Part shown: positions 23,877 through 37,900 of the stretch, piece by piece | Layout of the letters: each line of letters begins with the position of its first letter | Numbering within the stretch: position 1 is the stretch's first letter | NCBI RefSeq assembly: GCF_023973825.1 | Contig: NC_090121.1 | Span: 888,001 to 952,000, forward strand | DNA length: 64,000 nt | Reading direction: 5' to 3' | From: Plasmodium brasilianum | Lineage: Eukaryota > Apicomplexa > Aconoidasida > Haemosporida > Plasmodiidae | Position numbers and translations under genes: made by a program | Notes under the pieces: generated by a model | What the model saw: only the letters and a program-made list of their open reading frames with translations | Databases searched by the model: none | Told to the model about the DNA's origin: nothing

Positions 23877-26800
23877 ATGAATAAAAAGAGCAAAAAAAAA
23901 AATTACAACAATAATAGTAGTAACTTTGGCAATAACTTTAGCAATAACTTTAGCAATAACTTTAACACTAACCTTAGCAATAACTTAAGCACTAACCTTA
24001 GCAGTAACCTTAGCAATAACCTTAGCAATAACCTTAGCAGTAACCTTAGCAATAACCTTAGCAATAACCTTAGCAGTAACCTTAGCAATAACCTTAGCAA
24101 TAACCTTAGCACTAACCTTAGCAATAACCTTAGCAATAACCTTAGCACTAACCTTAGCAATAACCTTAGCAATAACCTTAGCAATAACCTTAGCACTAAC
24201 CTTAGCAATAACCTTAGCAATAACCTTAGCACTAACCTTAGCACTAACCTTAGCAATAACCTTAGCAATAACCTTAGCACTGTCTCTTTCGCCCATGCTG
24301 AGGGTGCTAGTAGGGACAAGTGTAAAAAAGAAGGTGAATCTACATTTGTGTACAAGCAAAATAAAAAACGTAGAAATGTATACGTCGGTTATGCCAGTAA
24401 CGCAAATGATAACAATGCATATGATAATAATGCATATGATAACAATGCATATGATAACAATGCATATGATAACAATGCATATGATAACAATGCATATGAT
24501 AACAATGCATATGATAACAATGCATATGATAACAATGCATATGATAACAATGCGTATGATAACAATGCGTATGATAATAATGCAATTTTTAAAAATGGTA
24601 AAAATGTTGATGGTAAAAGTGTGAATGCTAAAAGTGGTAATGTTAAAAATAATAAGAATAGCAAAAATGATGGTACTGGTTCTTTAAATTTCTCCAACCA
24701 CTCTCGCTTCTCAAATTTTAAAGATTACATAAGTAAAAATGCTACAACGAAAAAGAACACATTTAATAATATAAGATCGAATATGAGCATAAATAATAAA
24801 GAAAATTTATATAAAAAATATATAAACAGTGAAAATGGTAGGAATAATTTTATAAATAAAAGCCAGAAAAATTATAATTATGCTAGTTCTCATTTGAATA
24901 TGTATGGCAGTTACGCAAATAATTTAATGAAAATTAACAATTTTAGTGTTTATTCTGAAAGTCAGAAGAAAAAAAAATTAAGAAACACCAACACGGATGG
25001 GGGATACACAAGTGTTGGTAGTGGTGTTGGCGGTGGTGTTAGCGGTGGTATTAGCGGTGGTGTTGGCGGTGGTGTTAGCGAAAATTTTAGTGTTAATGCC
25101 TATGGAAATATCGGTAGAAATAACGACTTCACAAATAACAATAGGCGTAAGGATAATGTTGTAAGTAGTAGTAGCTATACCCGTAACCTGTATAATATCA
25201 ATAGTGGACAGAAAGAAGAAAGTGAAAACCATCTCTTTGACAACTTAACAAGTGAAAGAATTAATAAGGAAACAAATAAAGTAGCGAATAACCTAGCTAG
25301 TAATGTAGCGAATAACCTAGCAAGTAATGTAGCGAATAACCTAGCACGTAATGTAGCGAATAACCTAGCAAGTAATGTAGCGAATCACCTAGCAAGTAAT
25401 GTAGATAATAACGTAGCGAAGAGTTTAGTAAATAATGATGATGTGAAAAATAGGGGAAACCTACTTCATGATGACGTAGGGCAAATAACCTTCATCAGCC
25501 CCAATATGGAAAAATATAGTGATAGCTATTACAAAGTAAGCAATAGTAGTACTGCAAAAGGTAGTTTCTTCATGTGTCAGGATGGCGTTTACTACAGCAC
25601 AAATAAACATAACAACAACGACAATAATAATAGCAATAATAATTATATTAGTAATAGTAACAGTAATAGTAATAGTAACAGTAACAATAATAATAATAGT
25701 AACAGTAACAATAATAGTAATAGTAACAGTAACAATAATAGTAATAGTAACAGTAACAATAATAGTAATAGTAACAGTAACAATAATAGTAATAGTCACA
25801 ATAATAATAATAGTATGGGTAACGCCAGTGATGGTTTACGGATGAAACCGAGTGAACACATTTATAACAACAACTTGATGTACAGGAAAAAATTTAACAA
25901 AATTACTATTTCGAATAGTAATATAAAACAAGAAAATATTGATACTTCAAAGAATAATAGATATGCCAACATGAGTGTTTCGAAGGACTTAAAAAAAAGT
26001 GAAGACAGGATGAATAATGTACATGTACAAAATAGTAAAGAAAATATTGATATCAATTTTAAAAATGTGTATATCCATAAGAAGAAGAACAATATTTACG
26101 AGAATGACAATAAAAATTTTTTGGACAGTACACACATTTATAATCTTAAGCCACATCCTACTCGCAGTGAAGCAGATACTGGATCTAACTATGACAGCGT
26201 TGGCATTGCGCGTAGCGTCAATAATGGTAGTAGCACCCACGATAACGATTATTTTTATCGAATGAGCAATATCAGTAGTTCTAATGGCAGCAACGCGATT
26301 GGGAGCAATGCCAGTAGTTTAGAGCGGGGAAACGATAGATTCCCACCTGCAAGTAACAACTCAAACCTTTTCGACATATTGTCTAGATATTTAAGCACGT
26401 TAAGCAGTATAGGGATAAACGATTTGAATGCTGTGTATAACACTCTTTCTCAAAATAAAAATAGCGAAATGGTAAGAAGCCTTCTGAACAGCTTAAACAT
26501 TGGTACAGTTGGTAGCCCAGTTGGTACAGCAACTGGTGGGGAAACTAGTGGGGCAACTGGCGGGGCAACTAGTGGGGCAACTGGTGGGGCAACTGGTGGG
26601 GCAACTGGTGGAACAACTGGTGGAACAACTGGTAGCCCAAATAGAAGCACATTCAGTGGCATTACTGGTGAACGTGATAGAAATTATGGCTACCCCCTTA
26701 GTGGAGTATATAACCCTATGCAAGTGCAAGTGAACGCGCCCCACATAAGCAGTAAAACGAACGTCGAAAACATACATATATATGATAACAAACAGATCTG

Positions 26801-29800
26801 TGGTAACGAAATATTGGCGATTTTGAACAATTTTGGTTGTTATGATATCAGTGCAAATGAGCAAAGGAACGCAGAAGAATGTACCGCACAGTGGTCAGAA
26901 AACAAAGATAACAGTTTAATATACAAAAATAGCAAAGTTGATGGTAGTAGTACACGCGGCATTTATAGCGTTAGCAGAGATGTGTTCCAAAATGGCTGTG
27001 ACAACAGGGGTACAATGGATAAAAGGAAAAAAGTTGAAAATGATGCAAATAATGCTAATAGCATATACAACGCTGGTAGCACTTATAATGCTGGTAATAA
27101 AACCATACTGAAGAGTGGGTCCTCCCATTTCAGTAAGCTTAGCCAGGACGAAGAGACTAAAACAAAATGGATAAGCGCAGTAATGAAATGTAAAAGCAGA
27201 AGCATACTAAGTAGCTTTCATAATATAGAGAATATTACTAAGAACAACATAAAAATTGTTAATATATTTAAGTCTTCCCTATTTTGTAGCAGTAGTTACT
27301 ATCGTTATAAAAATATGCTCTATACAAATTATAAAGTAATAATTATGCATAATGTGAAATTTTTATTTTTGGAAAACCTCTTTAATTTTCGTCAAACGAA
27401 AGTGGAGGAGGAGGAAAAGAAGAAGGAAAAGAAAAAAAGTAAGAAGGTAGAATCAGGTGCCCATGAACTTATTCCATCATCAACTATTACTTTTGATAAT
27501 TTTTTTCTATTTTTTAATAATTTTTATCATGTTACAGAAACGTATAGAAATAAAATTTGCTTTTACCTTATATATAAAATAATTATTATGAGTGAAGAAG
27601 ATGAAGAGTATGGAAATTACTACAATTTAATTTTAAAAATTTTGAACGAACACACTTTGATTCTTTTTCTACTCATACTAATCAATATAATGAAAAAGTA
27701 TTCACTGAAAGGAGCTTATTTTGTCAATTTAATAGAGCGTTTACTTCCTGTTATAACAAAGAAAGGGGGGGGAGACAGCTCAAAAAATTATGTAAAGAAA
27801 AATGCTGCAAATACTGGAAATGTCGGGGAACTACGTGGAGAAAGGTTGCTTTTTAACATTCTGTACTTCAAGCTATTCCGATTGATCTTAGACAAAATTG
27901 AAAGCTACCGGAGTCAAAAGAAGCACCTGTTATTGTTGTACCTGCGATATATTAAAAATTTCTTGTTAAACATATGTTCTGCAGTCCTAATAACACAATA
28001 TATATTTATCAGATGTATAGACCTGATGAACAAATATAATAACCAGCAGTATATATTAATAAAAACGATATCAATGGAAATATCCTTACAATTGTGGAAT
28101 AACGAATTGTTAAAAATGTATATCTTAAAAATTGGTAAGCCCTTAATTCGCTTCTTAATATTTATTAGTAACGTTGACTATGTACATAAAAATATCCTAT
28201 CTTTAATTCTATCACCTGTAGAAAATTCTACACAAATGGATGTAAAACATAACCTACTAGCATCAGAACAACACAACAGGCACTACATTCAAGAGTGGAA
28301 AAAAATCAAATATTACATGAACAAATTCTGTCAGATGAACAAGCTCTCTTTATTTATACGACGCTATGATGGAGAGGGAAGGGAGATAATGGAAGAAATC
28401 TCCCTAGAAGGAAAGGAAGAAAAGGCAAAAAATGAGGAGCACCTGACTGAAGAAAACAGTGCAAAGGGCAGGAGCGGCAACTATGCTAGCAGTAATATTG
28501 GTAGCACTAACTATGCTAGCAGTAATATTGGTAGCACGAACCATGTTAGCACAAACATTGGTAGCATCAACCAAGCAAGCAGTAGCAACAGCACACTGCT
28601 AGACTGCATCCTGGAATTAAAGCAGAATCATAATTATTTCAAGTTACTACTATCGCATGATGAAAAAATGTGTATAAATTTTCTGCTTAATGCAAATAAT
28701 CAGAACAATAGTTTTCACTTTAATTTATTTTATAATACATATATAGAAAGTAATCTTCAAAATATGATTCATGAGAATAAGTTGGTATACTACATTGAGT
28801 ACATAAAAAGTAAAAACAACGTTAAGAGGAAAAACTCAATAAAGAACTTCTTTAAGGAAAATTTGAATTTACGCGGATTAAAAGGAATAAAAGAATGTAT
28901 ACAATCCAAGGAAAATGACAAAAAAATAAATAAAAAAAGGAAGAGTAACATGGGAAATACGTGTAGTAATCTTTCAAAAAAGACAAAAATCTGCTTACAA
29001 GAAAATGTGCATAATCCATGTAGCTGTTCTAGTATAAGTAATAGTACCATCTGCTGTTGTAACGTTATGAGTAACGCACAGAAGAACAGTTGCAGCACTG
29101 GAAGTCAATGTGATAGTAATGACCATGATGTACACACAAAGGAAAAAATTATGTATGATTTGCATGAAGTAATTAAAGCTAGCAGTTGTGTTCTTTCGAA
29201 AATATATTGTTGTCATATAAAATTAAGCTTTTTTTTCAGCATTTTTTTTTACAAAAGTTATGATATTCATAAAGTACTGTCCAGTTCTCTATTTATCTAT
29301 AGTAAGAAATTTAAAAATTTTAAAAAAGATAACCATAAAATTATAAAATTTATGAACATAAACAACATGACTCACTTTTTTATCGTGAAATTTTTACTTA
29401 AGCTGTTGAATGGAGTGCGAAGTTCTCGCTGTAATTTGATTTATGTGAGGGGGGGGGCCAAACAGCATTTATCAACCCGTGGCAAAGTTTCGTCAACCCA
29501 ATGCACCGCTTCATCATTTGACTTCACCTCATGCTACACATTCTTGGAATACTCACTGCGCAAGGATACAAACACGGCAAACACCTTTTTGAATTACTTG
29601 AACAAAATTATATTACACCTTTGTGAAAAAAGAAGAGAAAACATGGTTCTAAGTGTAATAATAACATTTACAATATATAACTTTATGAGTTATACGCGTG
29701 GAAAAACGAGTGTAATTGAAAATTTAGAAATTCTTAGTCTATCTGAAATATGCAATGATATATTTAAATATTGTATCATCGGTACATTACTTAAAGAGAA

Positions 29801-32800
29801 TAATTTTTATATCGATAGTGAGACAAGATACATGACACATGATGATATATACAATTATGAGTTAAGAAATCATTTGAAAATAATTCCAAATAATATAAAT
29901 AAAGAAATTTTTCAGTTAGTTAATTTTAAAAAGTGTATATTTGATAAGGGTATTTATAAAAAGATACAAGTCATAAAAATTATTAAAAAGAATATAGTAA
30001 ACAACTTGTACACGTCAGAAATTTTAAACTATATTTATTACAATACTTTATATTTGCTTATTCATTTCATTATGAATATACGTTTTTATTACACTCTTTT
30101 TACCAACACCTACAAGAGGAGTGCTCATTACTTTTGCCCTGACGTTTGTCATATTGAGAGGGGAAGCTGCGGGTTTACGGCGATCGACACTGCTAATGGT
30201 AGCAGTAGTGATACAAGTGCCAACATAGCTAGCAATTCAGACAGTAACAATATAGCTAGCAATTCAGACAGCAACAATATAGCTAGCAATTCAGACAGCA
30301 ACAATATAGCTAGCAATTCAGACAGCAACAATATAGCTAGCAGTTCCAACAGTGCCAAGACGTCTAACAATGTTAACACGTCTAACAATGTTAACACGTC
30401 TAACAATGTTAACACGTCTAACAGTGTTAACACTTCTAACAATGTTAACACTTCTAACAGTGCTAAGCAGGAAGAGAAGGATGACAAGTGTTCAACCGCA
30501 TTAACTGTGGACCCTGATTTACGCGTGAATGAATATAATCTAGTAGGGAAGAACTTAAGTATCCCCTCTTTAGACGAAGAAATGTGCGATAAATCTGATA
30601 AGGAAAGGTGCTTCCTCCTTTTGACGCTTAGGAGACAGAACAACAGTTACTTTAGAAAAAAAATGTACATAATAAAATTTTATAATAATATTAAGAAAAA
30701 GCTAATAAAAGATATGAAGATATACACATTAGCAAGTAGCGTTAATAAGTACATAAAAAATTTGAGTGAAGACAAGCTTTTTTTAGAAACAATTTTTAAG
30801 TACGATAATTCCCCCCTGTTCACGCATTCGCTGGCGCTTCAAGTGCACAACGGGCGGGGGTATTCCCCTACATTAGGAAGAGAAGTAAACGAAGTAACAA
30901 GTAGAATACAGAGTAGAGTACCATACAATGCTCCATTTATTGCACCATGTAATGTTCCATGTCCAGCGGAAGAGAAACGAGTGGGACCCAACATATCAGA
31001 CACAGCTAGGGAAAAAATACTGGGAGAAGGTAGACCTAAGAATGAAAATGATAACAGTGCCACGTGTTATATACATGCAAATGGCAATGATGACTGTATG
31101 GTAGACGCTTTACAGAAAATAGAAAACATCTACTTCTTTGTTAAAGAGATTAATAATATGGTTTCTTATATTGTTCATAATGGAAAGGCGGTTTATAATA
31201 CAGTAGAGTATGTTTTTGAAAATTGCAAGTCTCATATGAAAAGGAGTTTATGCCTTTATTTTTATTTCTACGAAATATCGGATGAACAGTTTTGCTCAAA
31301 TAAAACAGAGGTAAATAGAGAGGAGAATGGAAATAACATGGAGCATGGAAATGCCTCCAGCACCCACGGGAATGATACCCTATGCATGTTTCACTATAAA
31401 AGAAAGAAGGAAACGTCCATCGTCTATTTCAACGAGTTTGTAGATTATATCATATGTACAATTATGAACAAACGTTATAAGAAAGAAAAAATTCTGTATT
31501 GGTCAGAATTTTTTTACAGTTCAAAAAATTATGCTTCAATAAACTTTCATCTTTTTTTTTATTTATGTTCATTGATGAAGAGACTTACAAGAATGAGCAA
31601 TGGAATGAGCAATGGAATGAGCAGTGGGATGAGCAGTGGGATGAGCAGTGGGATGAGCAGTGGGATGAGCAGTGGGAAAGACCACGTAGTTAAAAAGAAA
31701 GTTGATACAGGATGTGACAAGGACTTGACCACTACGTGCAACAACAGAACATCCATTGATATATTAAAGAGGAAAATAAAAATATGTGAACGCATATACC
31801 TTTTTTATTTGTTTAAAATTTGTCTGCTTTTAAATATTAGTATATACGAAACTTTTGATTTTTTAATTTCACTGATAAGTATTTTGTTTAATTATGATTT
31901 TTATCAGTTTTATATAAATAAAAAGATTTACAGCATAGAAAAAGAAGAACAGAAGAATGTTAAATCATTTCTGAAGTGCATAGAGGAAGAGAGAACATAT
32001 ATTTTTTATAAGTATGACCACATGGTATTCATGGAAAGCATTAATTATATAAGTGGGTCTATATTTTTAAGAAAGTATACAAAAACGTTAGTCCTTAAGA
32101 GCTTTTGTTTTGTTAATATCCTTTTTCATGTAGTACCGTTGAAGAACATAATAATCGATATGCATGATATAAATTCTGTACCACTTAAGGAAAAAAAAAG
32201 GGAAAAACGAAGAGAAAAAAACTTAGACGAATATTTAGAAGAATTTAAATTGGAAAATTTTAACACAAAAGATAATAAAAATAAATTCCTCAAGCTGCGG
32301 ATGAAACATACGGAGCAAAGAGAGAGGGAAATAAAATCGCTCACTAGCAAAATATGTAATGACAAACAAATGATGCCGACTGATGAGTTAAAAAGCTGTA
32401 GTAATAAGAACGGCGTTAAAGTTGACATCCAAAGTGGAGAGAAAAAAGTTGATCTAGCTCAAGTGCAAAACGGAGCGAGTTCGTACAATTTATGTGGGGA
32501 AGGCACCGACATTCTCAGTAACCCAAAGGAAGATACTGAACAGAAGAGCAGTAGGAGAATCAATGTAAATAATAAGAGCAATAGTAATAGTTGCAATAGT
32601 AATAGTTGCAATAGGATTAACATCAGAAGTAGTAGTGTTAATAAGGAGGGAAATGGAGAATGCAGATTCTTTTGTGAGGACCAAGCAAGAGAGTGCACCA
32701 GTACACGTATGACAGAGGAGAAGGGTACATATGAAGACTATGTTACGTCGGACTGCTCAGAAAAATTTAGCGCATCATCTAGTGATAGTGCTACGATAAG

Positions 32801-34264
32801 TGATCATTTAGATAGTTATAGAAAATTTGAAAAATACAAAATAAATGAGAAAAAGGATGATATGGAAAAGGTATATAAGAGAAAGAAGCATTTTTGGATT
32901 TTTAAAATTTTAAAATATTTTTATATTCGGTCGTTTCTATGTTTTAGCAAAAGCAAATCAGAGGAAGAACATTTTTATGAAAGAAAGAAACAGTTTATTT
33001 ATTTTTTTTTCCCGAAAATTTTAAAAAAAAAAGAAAAAAAAAATACCAATAAAATGGTAAATCATGATTTGTATATCCTTAAGAAAAAATTAATAAAAGA
33101 ATATAATTTTTTAAATATGTGTAATCATGCCGTTATGTTAAAATGGGTATGTCTTCGATTATTTATATTGCAAAAATATGAGTACCAAACATTTAGTTCG
33201 TTCGAAATTTTTGATTTTATTTTTAAAAAATTAAATTCACTAAAAATGGAAAAGCCGTTTGTTTTTACCATATCCTTGGACACCTTACCACTGACGTACG
33301 AAAATGTAGATATAAAGTACGCACTTTATTTGTTCATCGAGCGTATAAACAATCATTTGGCCCTTTTGTTTGACAAGTACAACAAACTGTACAGAAAGCT
33401 CTGCCAAAAGAGTTCACATGATAGTACTCTAGAGGGTAAAGATGGTGAAGAAGGGAAGAAAGAGCAAGAGAGAGAAAAATCGAAACAGAAACGGAATGAA
33501 TGTGAAAGTGAAAAAAAAGGCGAAGGGATAATGAGAAATAAACAGGAGGAAAAAATCGATCTAGTGCTAAATCAGATAAACGTTTATTTCTCTAATTTTA
33601 TATTAACATTTTACCCCCATTTTTTGAAGTCAAGTTTATCATATGATATTTTTTTTAAATTGTTTAACATGTATCTTAATTTGTATTTAATAAGTAAAAA
33701 GAATAAAACCATTTCGGTAAGATCTCCTGTGTATTTAATTCTTTTAATCTTTGTTCACTATACTAACGTGAGTAAATACATGATGTTTTCATACTTTACT
33801 ACCCTAATAAATTATTTTAAGTCGACTGATCCATCTGAAGTGTTCTGGGTGGACGCGCTAAGTCATGAAACCGTTTTACTGCTTTGGAGGTAAAGGATGA
33901 AAAGACATATGAGGAAAAAGCGGAAAAAAAATAAAGCAAAACAAAAAAAAATATAACAGTACAAAACTAAATGAGCAGCAGTTTGCGTATTAATGCATTC
34001 TTTTTTTTTTTTACATTAACACAACTGTGTTTTCTAAATTTTTTATTCATTTGGACGTGTGCCTCTTTTGTTGTAACTTTATGCCATTTTGTTGAAATTG
34101 TTTGATTTTTTTTTTCTTTTCTTTCATTTTGTAGAGAAAGCGTGGAATATTTTCTGCAAAACAGCAGCAAGGAAGAAGGGGTTTTATTTGATGACGTGCT
34201 AGTTAAGTGCGACACGCAGTCAATTTATTTGTTTTATCAGATGTTAGTTTTTAACGTCATTTAA
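23877..34264 (+). CDS. Giant Plasmodium protein of unknown function (about 3380 aa, two exons)
   Basis: Exon 1 is 23877-33889. A GTAAAG donor (frame stop 33891) and a TTTTGTAG acceptor join it in phase 2 to exon 2, 34135-34264, which adds 42 residues (ESVEYFLQNSS to MLVFNVI). The first ~1100 residues are low complexity: NNLSSNLS repeats (about 20-140), a 15-bp NAYDN repeat (about 180-235), VANNLASN repeats (about 465-505), Asn/Ser runs (about 580-645) and GGATGGA repeats (about 880-920). The rest alternates helical, hydrophobic-rich blocks with inserts such as SNSDSNNIA (about 2115-2150) and MSSGMSSG (about 2575-2595). The helical blocks resemble a HEAT/ARM-type scaffold in composition, but I find no diagnostic motif or catalytic site. 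There is no signal peptide. Call: conserved-type protein, unknown function. Confidence 0.8.
23925..24285. repeat. 12-bp coding repeat (AATAACCTTAGC) in the giant gene
   Basis: About 29 near-perfect 12-bp units, AATAACCTTAGC with AGTAAC/ACTAAC variants, coding NNLS, SNLS or TNLS. They sit within the first 140 codons and are in frame. Confidence 0.95.
24405..24582. repeat. 15-bp coding repeat (AATGCATATGATAAC) in the giant gene
   Basis: About 12 copies of AATGCATATGATAAC coding NAYDN. The last two have GCGTAT in place of GCATAT, suggesting stepwise expansion. Confidence 0.95.
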
Positions 34265-34969
34265 TGGAATTTGTTATTTAGAGGGAAATTAAGGAAAAAT
34301 AAGAAAAAATAAGAAAAATTAAGGAAAAATAAGAAAAAATAAGGAAAAATAAGAAAAAACGAGAAAAAATAAGAAAAATTAAGGAAAAATAAGAAAAAAT
34401 AAGAAAAAATAAGAAAAAACGAGAAAATACCAGAAAAAATGAAAAAAAATAAATAAGAATAAAAAAGGAAAAAAAAAAAAGTATTATTTTTTTGTCTAAT
34501 TAACATAAAAGTGCATTTTCATTCGTTTGCACACGCGTTATTTCATTTTATTTTATTTTTTTTATTTTTTAAAGTGTTCGAACTTTTTTGTTTATAAGTG
34601 GTATGCAGTGTATGCTATATAATTCTTTACTTAGACGATTATACAAACGTTTACTCAGTCATTTACCCAACTGTTTATACAAATGTTTTATTTTTTTTCT
34701 TCTTTTTTTTTTTTTTTGTGTCGTAACATATTTTTTGGTATCGCTGCTTTGAAAATTAAGTCAACCTTTTCTTTTTTTTTTTCATTTTTAAATTATCTTT
34801 CTTCTTTTAGTTTGAATTGTTTTGAAATTTTAATGCTGAATTAAGGCCTTTTATTATTTTTTTTTTTTTTTGGTTCAACCGATTTGAAGCTTTTCCTCCT
34901 TTCCTATTCCACTCAGCATCATTTCCACTTTTCCAGCATTCCTTCCTTATGGGAAACCTTTTTGCCCGT
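34265..34969. other. Short intergenic spacer between converging genes
   Basis: Shared 3' flank of the giant gene (+) and the GTPase gene (-). It starts with a purine-rich AAGGAAAAATAAGAAAAAAT repeat (about 34283-34440), followed by T-rich DNA. No gene. Confidence 0.65.
34283..34440. repeat. Purine-rich 20-bp repeat
   Basis: Eight or so imperfect copies of a 10/20-bp unit such as AAGGAAAAATAAGAAAAAAT; strongly strand-asymmetric (A/G only), starting about 20 bp after the stop codon of the giant gene. Confidence 0.8.
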
Positions 34970-37900
34970 TCATCTGCGCACATCCTTATCCGTCCTTCCG
35001 AGGAGCTTTAAGTGGAGCTGATTAATTTCGTCAAAAATTATTTGCGTGAACAACAAAATAATTTTCAATTTATTTAAATCGCTTTTGTCTAAAGATTTGA
35101 AGTAGTTTCTTCGGTTGTAGCGAATGTATAAAGCAAAGTAAGCCACTACTAATAGCATGTTGACAGCTATGAAGAGGGAATTTTTGTTATAAGATGCTAA
35201 GAAAAGAAAGTATTTAGAAAAAATACTAAAGAATAGTTCAGGTTTAATGAAATTAAAGTATACTAATAAATCATATCTGAGTAAAGATATGATAAAGCCA
35301 AAAAATATAGCCATATATTTGAAAAAATAAAATTTTATATTTTGTATTCGTAAGGATCTATTTTTTTTAATTATTTCATTATTATCTGATATTTTCTTTA
35401 AGCAACTATTTTGAATATTCTGTAGGTCTCTCTTAAGCATATATATACTTTGGTTAGTCTTTAAATCTATGCTTTCGTCGATTTTGAACAACAATTCATG
35501 AATCATGTTTAACTCTTTCACGTCTTCATTTCTCATTCGCATGTAGTTGAAGTTTCGGTTATTTGAGTGCGTATAAGGATAATTGCTCGGTTCATATTGG
35601 GGATGGACTTGTGGATGATCCCGATGGTGCACTCGTTGATGCAGTCTCGCTTCTTCACCTACGTGGTAGTATTTCCCTTTCGATGAGTAAGGGGAGCTTT
35701 CCCTTGGATCGTTTTCCACAAGGTAGTTAGAGGCCCTTTCATTATTTGTATTATATACACTATCTGTTATGTAAGAATTTCTGCTAATTTCATTAATACC
35801 CCGAAATTTATTGTTATTTATATACGACACATGTTCAATACTATCATTGTAGCAGTCATCATTGTTATTCTTATTTCCCTTACTAAGGAGGATAAAATCT
35901 TCAGGTATGCTTCTCCTCTGTGGATAATTTTTCTTTTTGTTAAAACGATTATTATTTATAACATCATGTGTATTATAGTTTGTGGTATCATTTTGCATCA
36001 TTCCAGTATATTCTGTATGTTCATACTGTATATTACAGCTAAACTTCTTTCTCCTATCGTGGTTACAATGAATATTACTTTCTTCGTATTTCCACTTCTC
36101 TCTTTTTAATAAATCATAAGGCATTTCTGGTAAATATATAGTTAAAAATTCGAGGATTTTATATGCATTACCATTACTACTTCCACTTGCACTTTCACCT
36201 CTGTTGCCATTACTATTGATATTGTTATTACTATTGATATTGTTATTGATATTGTTATTGTTATTGATGTTACTACTTCTCTTTCTGGTGCCAGTAGTGA
36301 TGGCATCATCCGGGTTGATATATCTCATTTTGTGTGCGTTGTCCAACTTTTGCATTTTTTCTACGTTAACAACCCTCCTACTGCCATTCGCAGTGATGTA
36401 CCTATTTATTGTGGTATGGACTAAGCTATAAACTGTTGTTACGACTTCATACATTAATACAAATAAAAAGATGCTCATGTTCTTTAGACCGTCACTATAG
36501 TTAATTTTCTTTTCAAATATATTCTCTAGACGATTATTTTCCTTTACATGTTTGCTTCTATTTAATTCATTTATAATACCATCCCTTTCTTGGTAACTGT
36601 TACTTGTTCTTTCTACATATTCTAGTTGATGATTATTCCTTTTGTAAACTTTTGCAAATACATCATTTCTTTCATTTTTTACATCACTCCTTACAAAATT
36701 TCCTTCATAATTCTGTCCATCGTTGTAATTGAAATGACCCCCATGATGAGTTGTATCCTCCTGTCTTCTCCAATGCTTAGCAGCTTTGTTACTATTTTGG
36801 TCCGTCTCTTCTGATCCCATTATCTTTTCTTTAAACGAGTTGTAGCTTGTGGTTAGGATCTTTTTAAGTATGCTTTTCTCTTCCTTTTTTTCTTCCTCTT
36901 TTCCGGCATTTATTCTCACTGTGCTTTCTGCACGGATTGGTCCACTCATTACTCCGCAGTTTTCTTCAGTTTCGTCTTTTTCTTCGACCTCCGCTTGATC
37001 GTAACCCCCCATCCAACGGCCGGCGCTTCTTCTGCTGGTGTATCTACTAAATGGGGACTTCTCTTCTACCCCGTCCTCCCCTGTAATGTTGTTCAAATAG
37101 TATGAGCCAGAACTGGGAGCATTTATACCCTTTCTTTTTATAGATCCTTTTTCAGTGGTATTTTTTTGGCTTGTTATCATTTTAGCTAGCATGTTAGGAA
37201 AGAGGAGCACATTTTGAAAGGATCTGATTGATCTATTAAATAATATATTTATTTTTTCCATTTTGTTTTTGTTAAAAAAGCTTTTTCCATGTCTTTGTAT
37301 AGTTTCATCCTCGTAGTCATTAAATTCCTCATCCTCCTTTCTTTTATTTGAAGTATCATTTAAGGACTGATATTTAAAAATGTTCAGATTTCTAAGAAAG
37401 TATTGAGTCAGGTAAAATACAACTCTGTATAGATTTATTTTTTTAATTATATCTATTCTAGTTAAACATATGGTAACTTTATTTATTTGATTATCTAGTA
37501 AATAATTAATTATTCTTAAGAGTCTATTATTTATTGAAAATTTATTCGAGTCAACAAAAATGAATATTAGGTCAACATATTTTGATAAGTTCATAATAAT
37601 TTCATCATATTCTACATTGCTCATATCATCAATTCCACTTCCATCATCAATACCGCTAGTATCAATAAAAGACACTGAGTTTACTCTGTTCATATATTTA
37701 GTCAAATTATTTTGATAGTATAATTTTCCATATATATATTTTTTAATATCATGCCCTTTTTTTCGTAGTTGTTGAAAGGGCTTGAACAAATAATAACAAT
37801 GTTCTCCTGAAAACATGATTTTTTTCCCCCCTCCTCCACAAGAATCATTCTCATTATAACAGTGGTCATCCACATTATGGTGGGTGGGGCCATTCATATC

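Noticed and set aside
24000..24280. AACCTTAGC repeats resembling telomeric AACCCTA
   Set aside because: The unit is 12 bp, codes NNLS in frame and lacks the CCC of Plasmodium telomere repeat; not an interstitial telomere.
23903..24697. Long antisense frames (LLLRLVLRLL, HYYHMHCYH-like) opposite the giant gene
   Set aside because: Antisense shadows of in-frame coding repeats of the giant gene.
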